From assembly GCF_002165135.1 (NCBI RefSeq), contig NZ_NFZQ01000018.1:19888-83887 (forward strand): a stretch of DNA of 64,000 nucleotides, given 5' to 3'. The stretch is from Pseudomonas sp. SID14000 (GTDB lineage: Bacteria; Pseudomonadota; Gammaproteobacteria; Pseudomonadales; Pseudomonadaceae). Below are positions 34,688-43,023 of the stretch, piece after piece (positions within the stretch are counted from its first letter, which is position 1; every line of letters starts with the position of its first letter). Under the pieces are notes generated by a model, which was not told the origin of the DNA, did not search any database, and saw only the letters and a program-made list of their open reading frames with translations. The translations under genes and the position numbers were made by a program.

Positions 34688-37042
34688 ATGCCAAGCTTAA
34701 CGCGGCCGCGTACCCGTGCGGGCAGGCTGTTGCGCGTCACGCTGCTCGGCATGCTGGTGCTGTTCGGCCTGTTGTGGCTGGCCGACCGCCTCTGGCCTCT
34801 GCCCATGCCCGGCGACGACCTGGCCCGGGTGGTGCTGGCCGAGGACGGCACGCCATTGTGGCGCTTTGCCGATGCCGATGGCGTGTGGCGCTACCCGGTC
34901 AGCTCCGACGAGGTTTCGCCGTTGTATCTGCAAGCGCTGCTGACCTATGAGGACCGCTGGTTTTACAGCCACCCCGGGGTCAACCCGCTGGCCCTGGTCC
35001 GCGCTGCCTGGCTGAACGTGCGTGGCGGGCGTGTGGTATCGGGCGGCAGCACGCTGTCGATGCAGGTAGCGCGCCTGCTCGATCCGCATGACCGCACCCT
35101 GGCCGGCAAACTGCGCCAGCTGTGGCGCACGGCGCAGCTGGAATGGCATTTGTCCAAGCGCGAAATCCTGCAGATCTACCTGGATCGCGCGCCTTTCGGC
35201 GGCACCCTGCAGGGCGTTGCAGCCGCCAGCTGGGCCTACCTGGGCAAGTCGCCCATGCACCTGACCCCGGCCGAAGCGGCGCTGCTGGCCGTGCTGCCCC
35301 AGGCGCCCAGCCGCCTGCGCCCGGACCGCCACCCCGAACGTGCCCAGCGCGCCCGGGACAAGGTGCTGCAACGCCTGGCCGAATACCAGGTGTGGCCGGC
35401 TCAGCAAATCCGTGAGGCTGCCGAAGAACCGCTGGTGCTGGCGCCACGTCAGGAACCGGCCTTGGCGCCGCTGCTGGCCCGACGCCTGAACAGCCCCGAC
35501 AGCCCGCCGCTGACCCGCACCACGCTCGACGCCGCGCTGCAGCGGCGCCTCGAAGACCTGCTGCTGGGCTGGCGCGCACGGCTGCCGGAGCGCACCTCCG
35601 CCGCCATCCTGGTGGTCGAGGCGCAAACCATGGCGGTGCGTGCCTACCTCGGCTCCATCGACCTGGCCGACGAGCGCCGCTTCGGGCATGTCGACATGGT
35701 GCGTTCGTTGCGCTCGCCCGGCTCCACGCTCAAGCCGTTCCTCTACGGCATGGCGCTGGATGACGGCCTGATCCATTCCGAGTCGCTGCTGCAGGATGTG
35801 CCGCGACGCTATGGCGACTACCGCCCCGGCAACTTCTCCATGGGTTTCAGCGGGCCAGTATCGGCCAGTTCGGCGCTGGCGCTTTCGCTCAACCTGCCGG
35901 CGGTGCAACTGCTGGAGGCCTACGGCCCGAAACGCTTTGCCGCGCAACTGCGCATGGCGGGCATGCCGCTGACACTGCCGCCTCTGGCCGAACCCAACCT
36001 GTCGTTGATCCTGGGTGGCGCGGGCAGCCGCCTGGAGGACCTGGTGGGTGGCTACGCTGCGCTGGCTCGGGGTGGCAACAGTGCGCGGGTGCGTCTGCAA
36101 CCGCAAGACCCGTTGCTGGAACGGCGCCTGCTGTCACCTGGGGCGGCGTGGATCATCCGGCGCATCCTCAGCGGCCAGGCGCGTCCCGACCGCGACCCGC
36201 ATGCCGAGTTGGTGCAACGCCCGCAACTGGCCTGGAAAACCGGCACCAGCTATGGCTTTCGTGATGCCTGGTCGATCGGCGTGGGCCCGCGCTATCTGAT
36301 TGGCGTATGGATCGGCCGCCCCGACGGCACGCCGGTCCCCGGGCAATTCGGACTGGCTTCGGCAGCGCCGCTGATGCTGCAGGTGCACGACCTGCTGAGC
36401 AACCGTGACAGCCAGCGTGGCATCAGCGTGCCGGTGGCGCGGGTACCGGCGAATGTCGGCGTGGCAGCGATCTGTTGGCCGCTGGGCCAGCCGATGAACA
36501 AACAGGACCCCAACTGCCGGCGCCAGCGTTTCGCCTGGACCCTGGACGGCACCACACCGCCAACCCTGCAGGCCGCCGACCAGCCACTCGGTCTGGGTCT
36601 GCGCGAAAGTGTGTGGGTCAATGACCAAGGGCTGCGTGTCGATGGCAGCTGCCCGGGCGCCAAGGCCCGCGACATCGCCCTCTGGCCGGCCCCGCTGGAG
36701 CCTTGGCTGCCACGCGTCGAGCGGCGTGCGGCGCGCCTGCCGGCCATCGACCCGGGCTGCCCACCGCAGGTGCCGGCCAGCGCGCCACCACTGTCGATCG
36801 TGGGCGTGCGCCCGGGCGACAACCTGCGCCGCCCGGCCACCAGCAGCGAGCCGTTGCAACTGCATGTGTCGGCGCTGGGCGGCGGCGGCCGGCGCTGGTG
36901 GTTCCTCAACGGCCAGCCATTGGGCGAAACCCAGGGGCAGGACAGCCTGCTGGTGCGCTTGCCACAGGTTGGGCAGGCCGAAATCAGCGCGCTGGATGAA
37001 AGCGGAGAGACGGCACGTGTGGCGTTCCAGGTCAGCGAATAG
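34688..37042 (+). CDS. pbpC: Penicillin-binding protein 1C
   Basis: PBP1C (784 residues) is a bifunctional peptidoglycan synthase of the periplasm. An N-terminal anchor (LLRVTLLGMLVLFGLLWLADRLW) is followed by the GT51 glycosyltransferase with EDRWFYSHPGVNPLALVRA and the transpeptidase motifs SPGSTLKP (SxxK), SLN and KTGTSYGFRDAW. A BiPBP_C domain closes it. The start at 34688 gives a short basic N terminus before the anchor; the ribosome-binding site is weak. It is on the same strand as the macroglobulin gene, with one small gene on the opposite strand between them. Confidence 0.96.
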   Translation: MPSLTRPRTRAGRLLRVTLLGMLVLFGLLWLADRLWPLPMPGDDLARVVLAEDGTPLWRFADADGVWRYPVSSDEVSPLYLQALLTYEDRWFYSHPGVNPLALVRAAWLNVRGGRVVSGGSTLSMQVARLLDPHDRTLAGKLRQLWRTAQLEWHLSKREILQIYLDRAPFGGTLQGVAAASWAYLGKSPMHLTPAEAALLAVLPQAPSRLRPDRHPERAQRARDKVLQRLAEYQVWPAQQIREAAEEPLVLAPRQEPALAPLLARRLNSPDSPPLTRTTLDAALQRRLEDLLLGWRARLPERTSAAILVVEAQTMAVRAYLGSIDLADERRFGHVDMVRSLRSPGSTLKPFLYGMALDDGLIHSESLLQDVPRRYGDYRPGNFSMGFSGPVSASSALALSLNLPAVQLLEAYGPKRFAAQLRMAGMPLTLPPLAEPNLSLILGGAGSRLEDLVGGYAALARGGNSARVRLQPQDPLLERRLLSPGAAWIIRRILSGQARPDRDPHAELVQRPQLAWKTGTSYGFRDAWSIGVGPRYLIGVWIGRPDGTPVPGQFGLASAAPLMLQVHDLLSNRDSQRGISVPVARVPANVGVAAICWPLGQPMNKQDPNCRRQRFAWTLDGTTPPTLQAADQPLGLGLRESVWVNDQGLRVDGSCPGAKARDIALWPAPLEPWLPRVERRAARLPAIDPGCPPQVPASAPPLSIVGVRPGDNLRRPATSSEPLQLHVSALGGGGRRWWFLNGQPLGETQGQDSLLVRLPQVGQAEISALDESGETARVAFQVSE

Positions 37043-37134
37043 CCGTTCGACGAGGGACGAGGCAACACCTACGCTTGCAGGTAACGGGTGTGACCGGCTG
37101 GCCCCCCGCAACCCAAGGGAACATGGAGCGCCCT

Positions 37135-38799
37135 ATGCGTCCTCTGGCCGTGCCCCTGTTGTTGCTGCCCTGGGCGCTTGCGGCCCATACCGAACCGTTG
37201 CCCGGTTTTCTCGACAGCCATGAGTACGAACGCCGTCTGCCCGGTGCCAACCTGCCGATAGACGCCTACCGCCCGGTCAGCGCTCACCTGCAGTTGGCTG
37301 GGGCGGATGGCGACAACCCCGCCTGGGCGCCTGCGAGTACCCCGTTGGTTTTGCATAAAGTGCGCTTCGAAGGCGGCACGGTGTTCCCCTTGAACGACCT
37401 GCGCGAACACTACCAGCCGCTGATCGGGCGCCAGACCACGTGGGGCGAACTGCAGCAGTACACCGCGCGGCTGACCCAGCGCTACCGGCAGGAAGGCTAC
37501 CTGTTGTCGTACGCCTACCTGCCGCCGCAGGAGGTGGCCGATGGCCGGGTCAATGTAATGCTGGTCGAAGGTTATATCCATGATTACCGCGTGGACGGCG
37601 ATTTAGGCCCGGCCAGCGACTATTTGCACCAGTTGCTGGAGCGGCTTACAGCCGAGCGCCCGCTGACCCGGGAAACGCTGGAGCGCTACCTGGGCCTGGC
37701 CGAGCGCCTGCCGGGGGTGACGATAGAGCCGCAGCTGGCCGTGGCGCGAACTGCTGATGGCGCCGTCCGGTTGACAGTGCATGCGCGGCGCAAGCCTTTC
37801 AGCGCTGCTGTTACCGTGGTCGATGGCAACCGTGACGACGCGGAGGCACTGCTGACGGCAACCAGCCACGCCCAGACCCGCTTTGCCGAACAACTCGAGG
37901 CCAGCCTGTTGCTACCACCGGGGGATGACCAGGTGCATTACCAGCGCCTGGCCTACAGCCAATACCTGGACGCGGGCGGCAGCCAGCTGCTGCTGTCGGC
38001 TTCGCGCTATCGCAGTGACCTCGGTACGCGTATTCCTCTGCACGATGGCCGTGACATCTCTCGCAAGCGCGACAGCGATCGCTATGCGATCGGCCTGCGC
38101 CAGCCGGTGATCGTCAGGCCGGATGAATGGATGGTGGTGCAGGGGCAGGCTTATTCGGTCAGTGAGCACTTCGAAGATCGGGTGGATGGGCTGCCAGTGG
38201 CACGGGACTACGACACCTACGTGCGTGCGCTGTCGTTCGAGGGCGACTGGCGCAAGGTCGAAGAGGGCCGTTTGCGTATTGTCAGCGCCGGTGTCTATCA
38301 GGGCCTGGATTACCTGGGGGCGCGCAGCGATGCTGACTACGATCTGGATTTTCTGCGGTTGCGGCTTTCGGGGTTGCAGAGTGATGTGCTGTCGGGCAAC
38401 TGGCAGGGTGTAGTGTCTGGGGCGTTGTACTGGAGTGATGATCGGTTGCCTGACAGTGAGCGGGCGGGGTTTGGCGGGCAGAACTTCGGTCGTGGCTACC
38501 CGCGCGACCAGGCGGATGGAGACAAGGGCTGGGGTGTGTCTTACGAGTTGAACTACAGCATGCGCAGTAGCTGGCTGGCAGTGGTGCAGCCCTATGCGCT
38601 GGTGGATACAGCACAGGCCTGGCATAACCGGGGGCCGGTGGAGGACGCCCATCTGGCCTCGGCGGTGCTTGGCGTGCGGTTGGGGGATGGGCGCTTGTTC
38701 AATGTGGCGCTGGAGGTGGCCAAGCCGTTGGCAGATGTGGCTCTGGATAGCCTGGACCGCGGACCGCGCGTGACGTTACAACTGGCTATCCAGTTGTAA
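37135..38799 (+). CDS. TpsB/FhaC-type two-partner-secretion outer-membrane transporter
   Basis: A 554-residue outer-membrane protein. MRPLAVPLLLLPWALA is a signal peptide. A POTRA region follows at about residues 70-150 (VRFEGGTVFPLNDLREHYQPLIGRQTTWGEL... YLPPQEVADGRVNVMLVEGYI), then a C-terminal beta-barrel with the conserved loop GGQNFGRGYPRDQADGDKGWGVSYEL, corresponding to the TpsB motif with the RGY element. It should export a large TpsA exoprotein, yet none is encoded nearby. The ATG at 37135 has GGAG six bases upstream; ATG 37123 is the alternative. Confidence 0.9.
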   Translation: MRPLAVPLLLLPWALAAHTEPLPGFLDSHEYERRLPGANLPIDAYRPVSAHLQLAGADGDNPAWAPASTPLVLHKVRFEGGTVFPLNDLREHYQPLIGRQTTWGELQQYTARLTQRYRQEGYLLSYAYLPPQEVADGRVNVMLVEGYIHDYRVDGDLGPASDYLHQLLERLTAERPLTRETLERYLGLAERLPGVTIEPQLAVARTADGAVRLTVHARRKPFSAAVTVVDGNRDDAEALLTATSHAQTRFAEQLEASLLLPPGDDQVHYQRLAYSQYLDAGGSQLLLSASRYRSDLGTRIPLHDGRDISRKRDSDRYAIGLRQPVIVRPDEWMVVQGQAYSVSEHFEDRVDGLPVARDYDTYVRALSFEGDWRKVEEGRLRIVSAGVYQGLDYLGARSDADYDLDFLRLRLSGLQSDVLSGNWQGVVSGALYWSDDRLPDSERAGFGGQNFGRGYPRDQADGDKGWGVSYELNYSMRSSWLAVVQPYALVDTAQAWHNRGPVEDAHLASAVLGVRLGDGRLFNVALEVAKPLADVALDSLDRGPRVTLQLAIQL

Positions 38800-38815
38800 C
38801 AGGTGAACCGAGGAC

Positions 38816-38909
38816 CTGTAGGAGCGGCCTTGTGCTGCGAAGAGGCCATTTCAGGCGCAATCTTTTGCATGTCATGAGGGCCCTTTCGCAGCGCAAGGCT
38901 GCTCCTACA
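38816..38909. repeat. REP pair (BIME)
   Basis: Inverted copies of the TGTAGGAGCGGCCTTGTGCTG type lie between convergent genes. The right copy reads GCAGCGCAAGGCTGCTCC. Confidence 0.86.
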
Positions 38910-38933
38910 AAAAGCGGTGTGCCGACCGGTCAC

Positions 38934-39707
38934 TCAATGGGTGGTAAAGCGCTGATGCACCGGCGACGAAGTGGGGGTCATTGCCAGCGCCAGCTGGGTG
39001 CGGTTGTGCATATGCGTCAGGCGCAGCACCTGCGACACATACAGTTTCACGGTATTTTCGGTAATGCCCAGTTCACAGGCGATCTGGTAGTTGGTCTTGC
39101 CCTTGCCCACCAGGCGCGCCACCTCCAGCTGGCGTGGTGACAGCTTCTCGAATGCTGCTGGCAGCTCGCTTTCACTCTCGTCCACATCACCGGCACGTCG
39201 GTGGATACCCTGGCCTCGGGCTTTTTCCAGGTCCTGGTAAAGCTCGTCCATGGACTCTGCCAGCTCTTGCAAACGCTGGTTCAACCCGCCCAGGTCGTGG
39301 AAACTGCGCTGGCGCTCCTGCACGGCCTGTTCCTGGCGACGCACGCCCTCCAGCAGCTCATCGAGGTCCATGGGCTTCTGGTAGTAATCGGCAAATCCTT
39401 CCCGCAACGCACGGATCACGTCCTGTTTCTCCGCGTGGCCGGTCAGCATGATGGCCTCGAACATACGCTGCCCGCCGAGTGCCTTCAGGGCGCGGACCAG
39501 TTCTATACCATCACGCCCAGGCATGAGCAGGTCACAAATGACCAGGCCAATGGCCTTGTCTGCCAGGTAGCGTTCGATGGCTTCATCAGTGGAGTGGGCC
39601 GGCAGGCAGTGATAGCCGTGGGTTTTGAGGAACTCACACAGTTGTTCGACGATCACCGGTTGGTCATCGACCACCAATATCTTCATTTCACTGAATGCTC
39701 TGGACAC
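38934..39707 (-). CDS. pprB: PprB-like response regulator (receiver + LuxR helix-turn-helix)
   Basis: About 257 residues: a receiver (ILVVDDQP, phospho-acceptor VICDLLMPGRDG, YYQKPM), a coiled region (about residues 120-165, QERQRSFHDLGGLNQRLQELAESMDELYQDLEKA), then a LuxR-type helix-turn-helix (LSPRQLEVARLVGKGKTNYQIACELGITENTVKLYVSQVL). The arrangement and the neighbouring prepilin peptidase match P. aeruginosa PprB-FppA, where PprB controls Flp pili, CupE fimbriae and adhesin secretion. The GTG at 39707 has GGGAG six bases upstream; TTG 39713 and ATG 39686 are alternatives. No PprA-type kinase is adjacent. Confidence 0.8.
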   Translation of the reverse strand: MSRAFSEMKILVVDDQPVIVEQLCEFLKTHGYHCLPAHSTDEAIERYLADKAIGLVICDLLMPGRDGIELVRALKALGGQRMFEAIMLTGHAEKQDVIRALREGFADYYQKPMDLDELLEGVRRQEQAVQERQRSFHDLGGLNQRLQELAESMDELYQDLEKARGQGIHRRAGDVDESESELPAAFEKLSPRQLEVARLVGKGKTNYQIACELGITENTVKLYVSQVLRLTHMHNRTQLALAMTPTSSPVHQRFTTH

Positions 39708-39783
39708 GATCAACTCCCTGTTGGTATGCGGTCCTGCTCCTGGGCCAAGTGCTCTGGCAAACTAAAAAATAGTCGCAGGTGGC

Positions 39784-39807
39784 GGATTTGTACAAATCCT
39801 GTACAAA
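39784..39807. promoter_or_regulatory. AT-rich palindrome upstream of the PprB-like gene
   Basis: GGATTTGTACAAATCC is a perfect 16-base palindrome, immediately followed by a second TGTACAAA half-site. It lies 77 bases upstream of the response-regulator start and beyond the end of the fppA-like gene, as expected for an operator. Confidence 0.5.
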
Positions 39808-39826
39808 CATCGGGTCACGGGGTTGC

Positions 39827-40297
39827 TCATTGGATCCATACAGCAGTCAGAAGAAAGCCGGTGAGCACATAGGGGACGAACGCCTGCTTGTCGCCCATTT
39901 CTTCGGTCAGGGCCTGCAAACGCTTTTTCACCTTGGGGTTGAGCAAGGTCCACAGGCGCCGGCGGGTGAGCAGCCACAGCAGCACGCTGACACCGGCGCC
40001 GATGAAGGTGCCAAGTACGTATTGCGGGCTGGTGGCCAGGGCCAGGGCGCCCATCAGCTTGACGTCGTCGGCGCCGAAACGGCCGAGCATGTAGCCGGGC
40101 AGGGTCAGCAACATGACGATGGCCAGCGCCCAGCCGGCATCGCTGGCGTCGGCGCCGATCCAGCTGTGGCCGGTGGCGAAAAGCCAGGCCAGGGCGCAGG
40201 TAGCCACGCCCAGGGTGAGCATGTTGGATATCTGGCGCTGACGCACGTCCTGTTCGGAGCACAAGGCAAGCCACAGCAGGAGAACAATGCTTTGCAT
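39827..40297 (-). CDS. fppA: Prepilin peptidase, FppA/CpaA-like
   Basis: A 156-residue polytopic protein of the A24 prepilin-peptidase family. The two catalytic aspartates lie in SEQDVRQRQISN and FGADDVKLMGAL (GxGD-like, here GADD). Several hydrophobic helices span the sequence, and the family's N-methylation domain is absent, as in FppA, TadV and CpaA. Such enzymes cleave Flp-type prepilins, but no flp, rcpA or tad genes are present. The ATG at 40297 (MQSIVLLLWLALC) is chosen over the longer frame. Confidence 0.85.
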   Translation of the reverse strand: MQSIVLLLWLALCSEQDVRQRQISNMLTLGVATCALAWLFATGHSWIGADASDAGWALAIVMLLTLPGYMLGRFGADDVKLMGALALATSPQYVLGTFIGAGVSVLLWLLTRRRLWTLLNPKVKKRLQALTEEMGDKQAFVPYVLTGFLLTAVWIQ

Positions 40298-40456
40298 TGG
40301 CAGGTCGCCCTTCCCAAATGTTGAACACATCTACCCGGTCAGTCAGGTTTCCTTAAGTGAAGATAGACGGGAACCTGCGGGGGAGTGGGGTGGGAAAGGC
40401 AAAAAGACGTGGCCGGGATGGATTTTGTCGTTGTTGAAACAGGTCTTGCAGGCGAC

Positions 40457-40546
40457 CCTTGCGGGAGCGGTTCCATCCGCGAATACCGGCAAGGCCGGTG
40501 CCATGAACCGCGTCTTTTTCTTCGCGGGTAAACCCGCTCCCACAGG
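40457..40546. repeat. Composite REP unit (third copy)
   Basis: Same 90-base design as 6121-6209: REP, central hairpin ACCGGCAAGGCCGGT, then inverted REP ending CCGCTCCCACAGG. The left REP has diverged to TTGCGGGAGCGGTTCCATCC. Confidence 0.85.
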
Positions 40547-40548
40547 GG

Positions 40549-41118
40549 TTACTTCCTGCTCCCCGGCGGGTAGTTCGCCAACACCTTGGCCACGGTGTTC
40601 TGGATGGCGCTGTTGCGCTCTTCCGGGCTGGGCGGGTAGTTGTTCATGATCTGCTCGGCACTGCCGCGCCAGACCAGCTTGCCGTCACGCCCATCGAACA
40701 GGTCGATCTGGATGGTCGCCACCTTGTAGTCGACGCTGCGGGTTTCGTTGTACATCGGGCCACCCCAGTAGCCGCCCCAGTAGCCCCCCCAGCCACCGCC
40801 GTAGTGGGTGGTGATCTGTTGCTGGCGCTGCTCGACGATCAGGTACGCGCGCACTGTCAGGTCCGGTCGAGCGCCACCTTGGACCGGGCGTAGGCCACGC
40901 TGGTCGAGTTGGCCGGCGACCGCCTGGCGAATGCGCTGCTCGGTCAGGTCGCTCTTGATTCGCGGGTCGTCCGGGCGGTACTGCAGGCCCGGCTCCTGCC
41001 ATGCCCAGCTGCGGTAGGCGGCAAAGTCACGGCTGGCATCGAAATCCTGCTGGACGTTATTGCTGGAGCAGGCGGCGAGCAATAACGCGAATGACAGTAG
41101 AACGAGACGGCGCAACAT
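40549..41118 (-). CDS. DUF4136 lipoprotein
   Basis: A 189-residue predicted lipoprotein: MLRRLVLLSFALLLAAC gives acylated Cys17. The mature part starts with QQDFDASRDFAAYRSWAWQEP and contains IRQAVAGQLDQRGLRPVQGGARPDLTVRAYL, the DUF4136 pattern, with a Gly/Tyr/Trp-rich insert GGGWGGYWGGYWGG. Function is unknown. The adjacent upstream gene encodes a second DUF4136 lipoprotein in the same direction, so they likely arose by duplication and are co-transcribed. Confidence 0.88.
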   Translation of the reverse strand: MLRRLVLLSFALLLAACSSNNVQQDFDASRDFAAYRSWAWQEPGLQYRPDDPRIKSDLTEQRIRQAVAGQLDQRGLRPVQGGARPDLTVRAYLIVEQRQQQITTHYGGGWGGYWGGYWGGPMYNETRSVDYKVATIQIDLFDGRDGKLVWRGSAEQIMNNYPPSPEERNSAIQNTVAKVLANYPPGSRK

Positions 41119-41137
41119 GATGGTTCTCCGTTAGATA

Positions 41138-41773
41138 TCAACTGGGAGGATAGCCGCTGAGCGCCTTGTGCACAGACGCGCGCAAGGCACTTTCGCGTTC
41201 ACGCGGCGAGTCCTTGTCACTGCCGCTTTCGGCGCTGGCACTCCATACCGGCTGGCCACTGCGGGCGTCGTACAGGTCGATACGCACCACCATCACCTGC
41301 ACCTCGTATGTGCGCACGATGGGCACGCTGGCATAGGCCCCGTAGCCATGGCGGTAGCCGCCATAGCCGACACCACCGTAGGGGTATGGGCCGTAGTAGG
41401 GGTCGTAGGCATCGTAGTCACGTACCTGGCGCAAGCGCTTTTCCAGGCGTATGTCGGCGCTGACCAGCAAGTCGCCGGGGCCGCCACGGGCAGGGCGCAG
41501 GCCATGCTGGTCGAGCGCGCCGCTGACGGCATCGGCCAGTTGCGCCGGGTCGGTATCGACCGAGCCGCTGGGCAACTGGCCGTTGCGCCAGCTCCAACTG
41601 CGATAGTGGCCGTAATCACGGGCGGCTGCCGGGTAGGCACTGGCATCGAAGGTGCTGGCCGCCTGGGCAGGCGCCGGTGGTAAGGGGCGGCTGCTGGCCA
41701 CATACGGGTTGCTGCCCTGGCAGCCAGCCAGGGCAAGCGGCAGCAGGGCCAGGCACGACAGACGGTACGGCAT
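41138..41773 (-). CDS. DUF4136 lipoprotein, paralogue of the neighbour
   Basis: A 211-residue predicted lipoprotein with signal MPYRLSCLALLPLALAGC (Cys18). It shares the DUF4136 layout with the gene 20 bases downstream: DYGHYRSWSWRNG, LADAVSGALDQHGLRPARGGPGDLLVSADIRLEKR and VVRIDLYDARSGQPVWSASAES. It carries a Tyr/Gly-rich insert (DPYYGPYPYGGVGYGGYRHGYGAY) in the equivalent place. Function is unknown; tandem duplication is the simplest origin. Confidence 0.87.
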   Translation of the reverse strand: MPYRLSCLALLPLALAGCQGSNPYVASSRPLPPAPAQAASTFDASAYPAAARDYGHYRSWSWRNGQLPSGSVDTDPAQLADAVSGALDQHGLRPARGGPGDLLVSADIRLEKRLRQVRDYDAYDPYYGPYPYGGVGYGGYRHGYGAYASVPIVRTYEVQVMVVRIDLYDARSGQPVWSASAESGSDKDSPRERESALRASVHKALSGYPPS

Positions 41774-41794
41774 GTATTCCTCCCGGCGGGCGGG

Positions 41795-42544
41795 TCAGCG
41801 GGGGCGGCAGACCCAGTGCAGGTAGCGACCGAGCCCGGCGAAGCTGGGGTGGCGGCGGTAGGCCAGTTCCATTTCCAGCAGGTCGAGCAGCTCGGCCTTG
41901 CCCTGGAACTCCTTGGGCATGTAGTCGTGGAACACCCGCACGCCACTTTCGCTTTCAACCTGCCACATAGGATCAAGTTGCGCCCTGAGTTCCCGTGGAT
42001 CAAGCGGTTTTTGTGGGGTCAGGCTCTGCTTTTCACCCTCCAGCCGGTTGCTGCGCAACTTGCGGAAATGGCCCTTGAGCAGGTTGCGATAAACCAGTGC
42101 GTCGCGGTTGTAGAAGGCCAGTGACAGCCACCCGGAGGGGGCCGTGAGCTGGTGCAGTACCGGCAGGATGCTTTCGGGTTCGGCCAGCCATTCGAGTACG
42201 GCATGGCATAGCACCAGGTCGTAGGGCTCGGTCAGCTGGCCGAGCAGGTCTTGCCAGGGGGCCTGGATGAAGGTGGCCGGTTGGCCGGCTTCGGCAAAGC
42301 GCGCCCGTGCGCCGTCGAGCATCGGCGCGGCAGGCTCGGCCAGGGTCAGCTGGTGGCCGCGCTGGGCCAGCCACAAGGCCATGTGGCCCAACCCGGCACC
42401 GATGTCGAGGATGCGCAGCGGACGGTCGGGCAGGGCTTCGGCCAGGTCGGCCTGTAGCACGGCCAGGCGGATCGCGCCCTTGGCGCCGCCGTAGATCTTC
42501 TGGGCAAAGCGGGTGGCCAGCTCATCGAAGTGACGGTCGTTCAT
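41795..42544 (-). CDS. cmoM: tRNA 5-carboxymethoxyuridine methyltransferase
   Basis: CmoM (249 residues) is a SAM-dependent methyltransferase that forms the methyl ester of cmo5U at tRNA wobble position 34. The SAM loop is RILDIGAGLGHMALWLA, with DLVLCHAVLEWLAEPESILP as the acidic and post-II motifs. DRHFDELATRFAQKIYGGAKGAIRLAVLQADL is a close match to the CmoM/SmtA N terminus. Its ATG overlaps the end of the mazG-like gene (ATGA), so the two are translated together. Confidence 0.93.
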   Translation of the reverse strand: MNDRHFDELATRFAQKIYGGAKGAIRLAVLQADLAEALPDRPLRILDIGAGLGHMALWLAQRGHQLTLAEPAAPMLDGARARFAEAGQPATFIQAPWQDLLGQLTEPYDLVLCHAVLEWLAEPESILPVLHQLTAPSGWLSLAFYNRDALVYRNLLKGHFRKLRSNRLEGEKQSLTPQKPLDPRELRAQLDPMWQVESESGVRVFHDYMPKEFQGKAELLDLLEMELAYRRHPSFAGLGRYLHWVCRPR

Positions 42545-42846
42545 CGGGCGAAGCGCCTCTCGCTGTCGGCCAGCTTGGCTCGCACAACCTGGTCCATGTC
42601 CAGGCCCAGCTCACTGCACAGCAGCAACAGGTACAGCACCACATCGCCGATTTCCTGGCCGGCGTGGGCCAGCTTGTCGGCGGGCAGTTGGCGCGATTGG
42701 TCTTCGCTCAGCCACTGGAAGATTTCCACCAGCTCGGCCATTTCGACACTGGCGGCCATGGCCAGGTTCTTCGGGCTGTGGAAGCCGCGCCAGTCGTTGT
42801 TGTCACGGATCTGGTGCAGGCGTTGGGTGAGTTCTTGCAGGTTCAT
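42541..42846 (-). CDS. MazG-like nucleotide pyrophosphohydrolase
   Basis: A 101-residue all-helical pyrophosphohydrolase of the MazG/dCTPP1 type. MNLQELTQRLHQIRDNNDWRGFHSPKNLAMAASVEMAELVEIFQW contains the ExxE metal motif (EMAELVE), and HAGQEIGDVVLYLLLLCSELGLDM contains the ExxD motif (EIGD). Such enzymes hydrolyse non-canonical or excess dNTPs. The ATG at 42846 is used because the longer frame crosses a REP. Confidence 0.9.
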   Translation of the reverse strand: MNLQELTQRLHQIRDNNDWRGFHSPKNLAMAASVEMAELVEIFQWLSEDQSRQLPADKLAHAGQEIGDVVLYLLLLCSELGLDMDQVVRAKLADSERRFAR

Positions 42847-42898
42847 CGGGGGTCTCCTAATGCTGCATAGCTTCTGCGCAGGCCCGATGCAAAGCAAG

Positions 42899-43017
42899 GG
42901 GGCCGCTTTGCGGCCCATCGCGACGCAAGGCCGCTCCCACAGGAGGGCACTGGCATCAAGCCGAATGCGGTACCTGTGGGAGCGGCCTTGTGTCGCGAAA
43001 AGGCTGCGAAGCAGCCT
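42899..43017. repeat. REP pair (BIME)
   Basis: Inverted GGAGCGGCCTTGTGTCGC-type copies (the left copy reads GCGACGCAAGGCCGC) abut the 3' end of the MaoC gene by only seven bases. Confidence 0.9.
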
Positions 43018-43023
43018 CACGAT

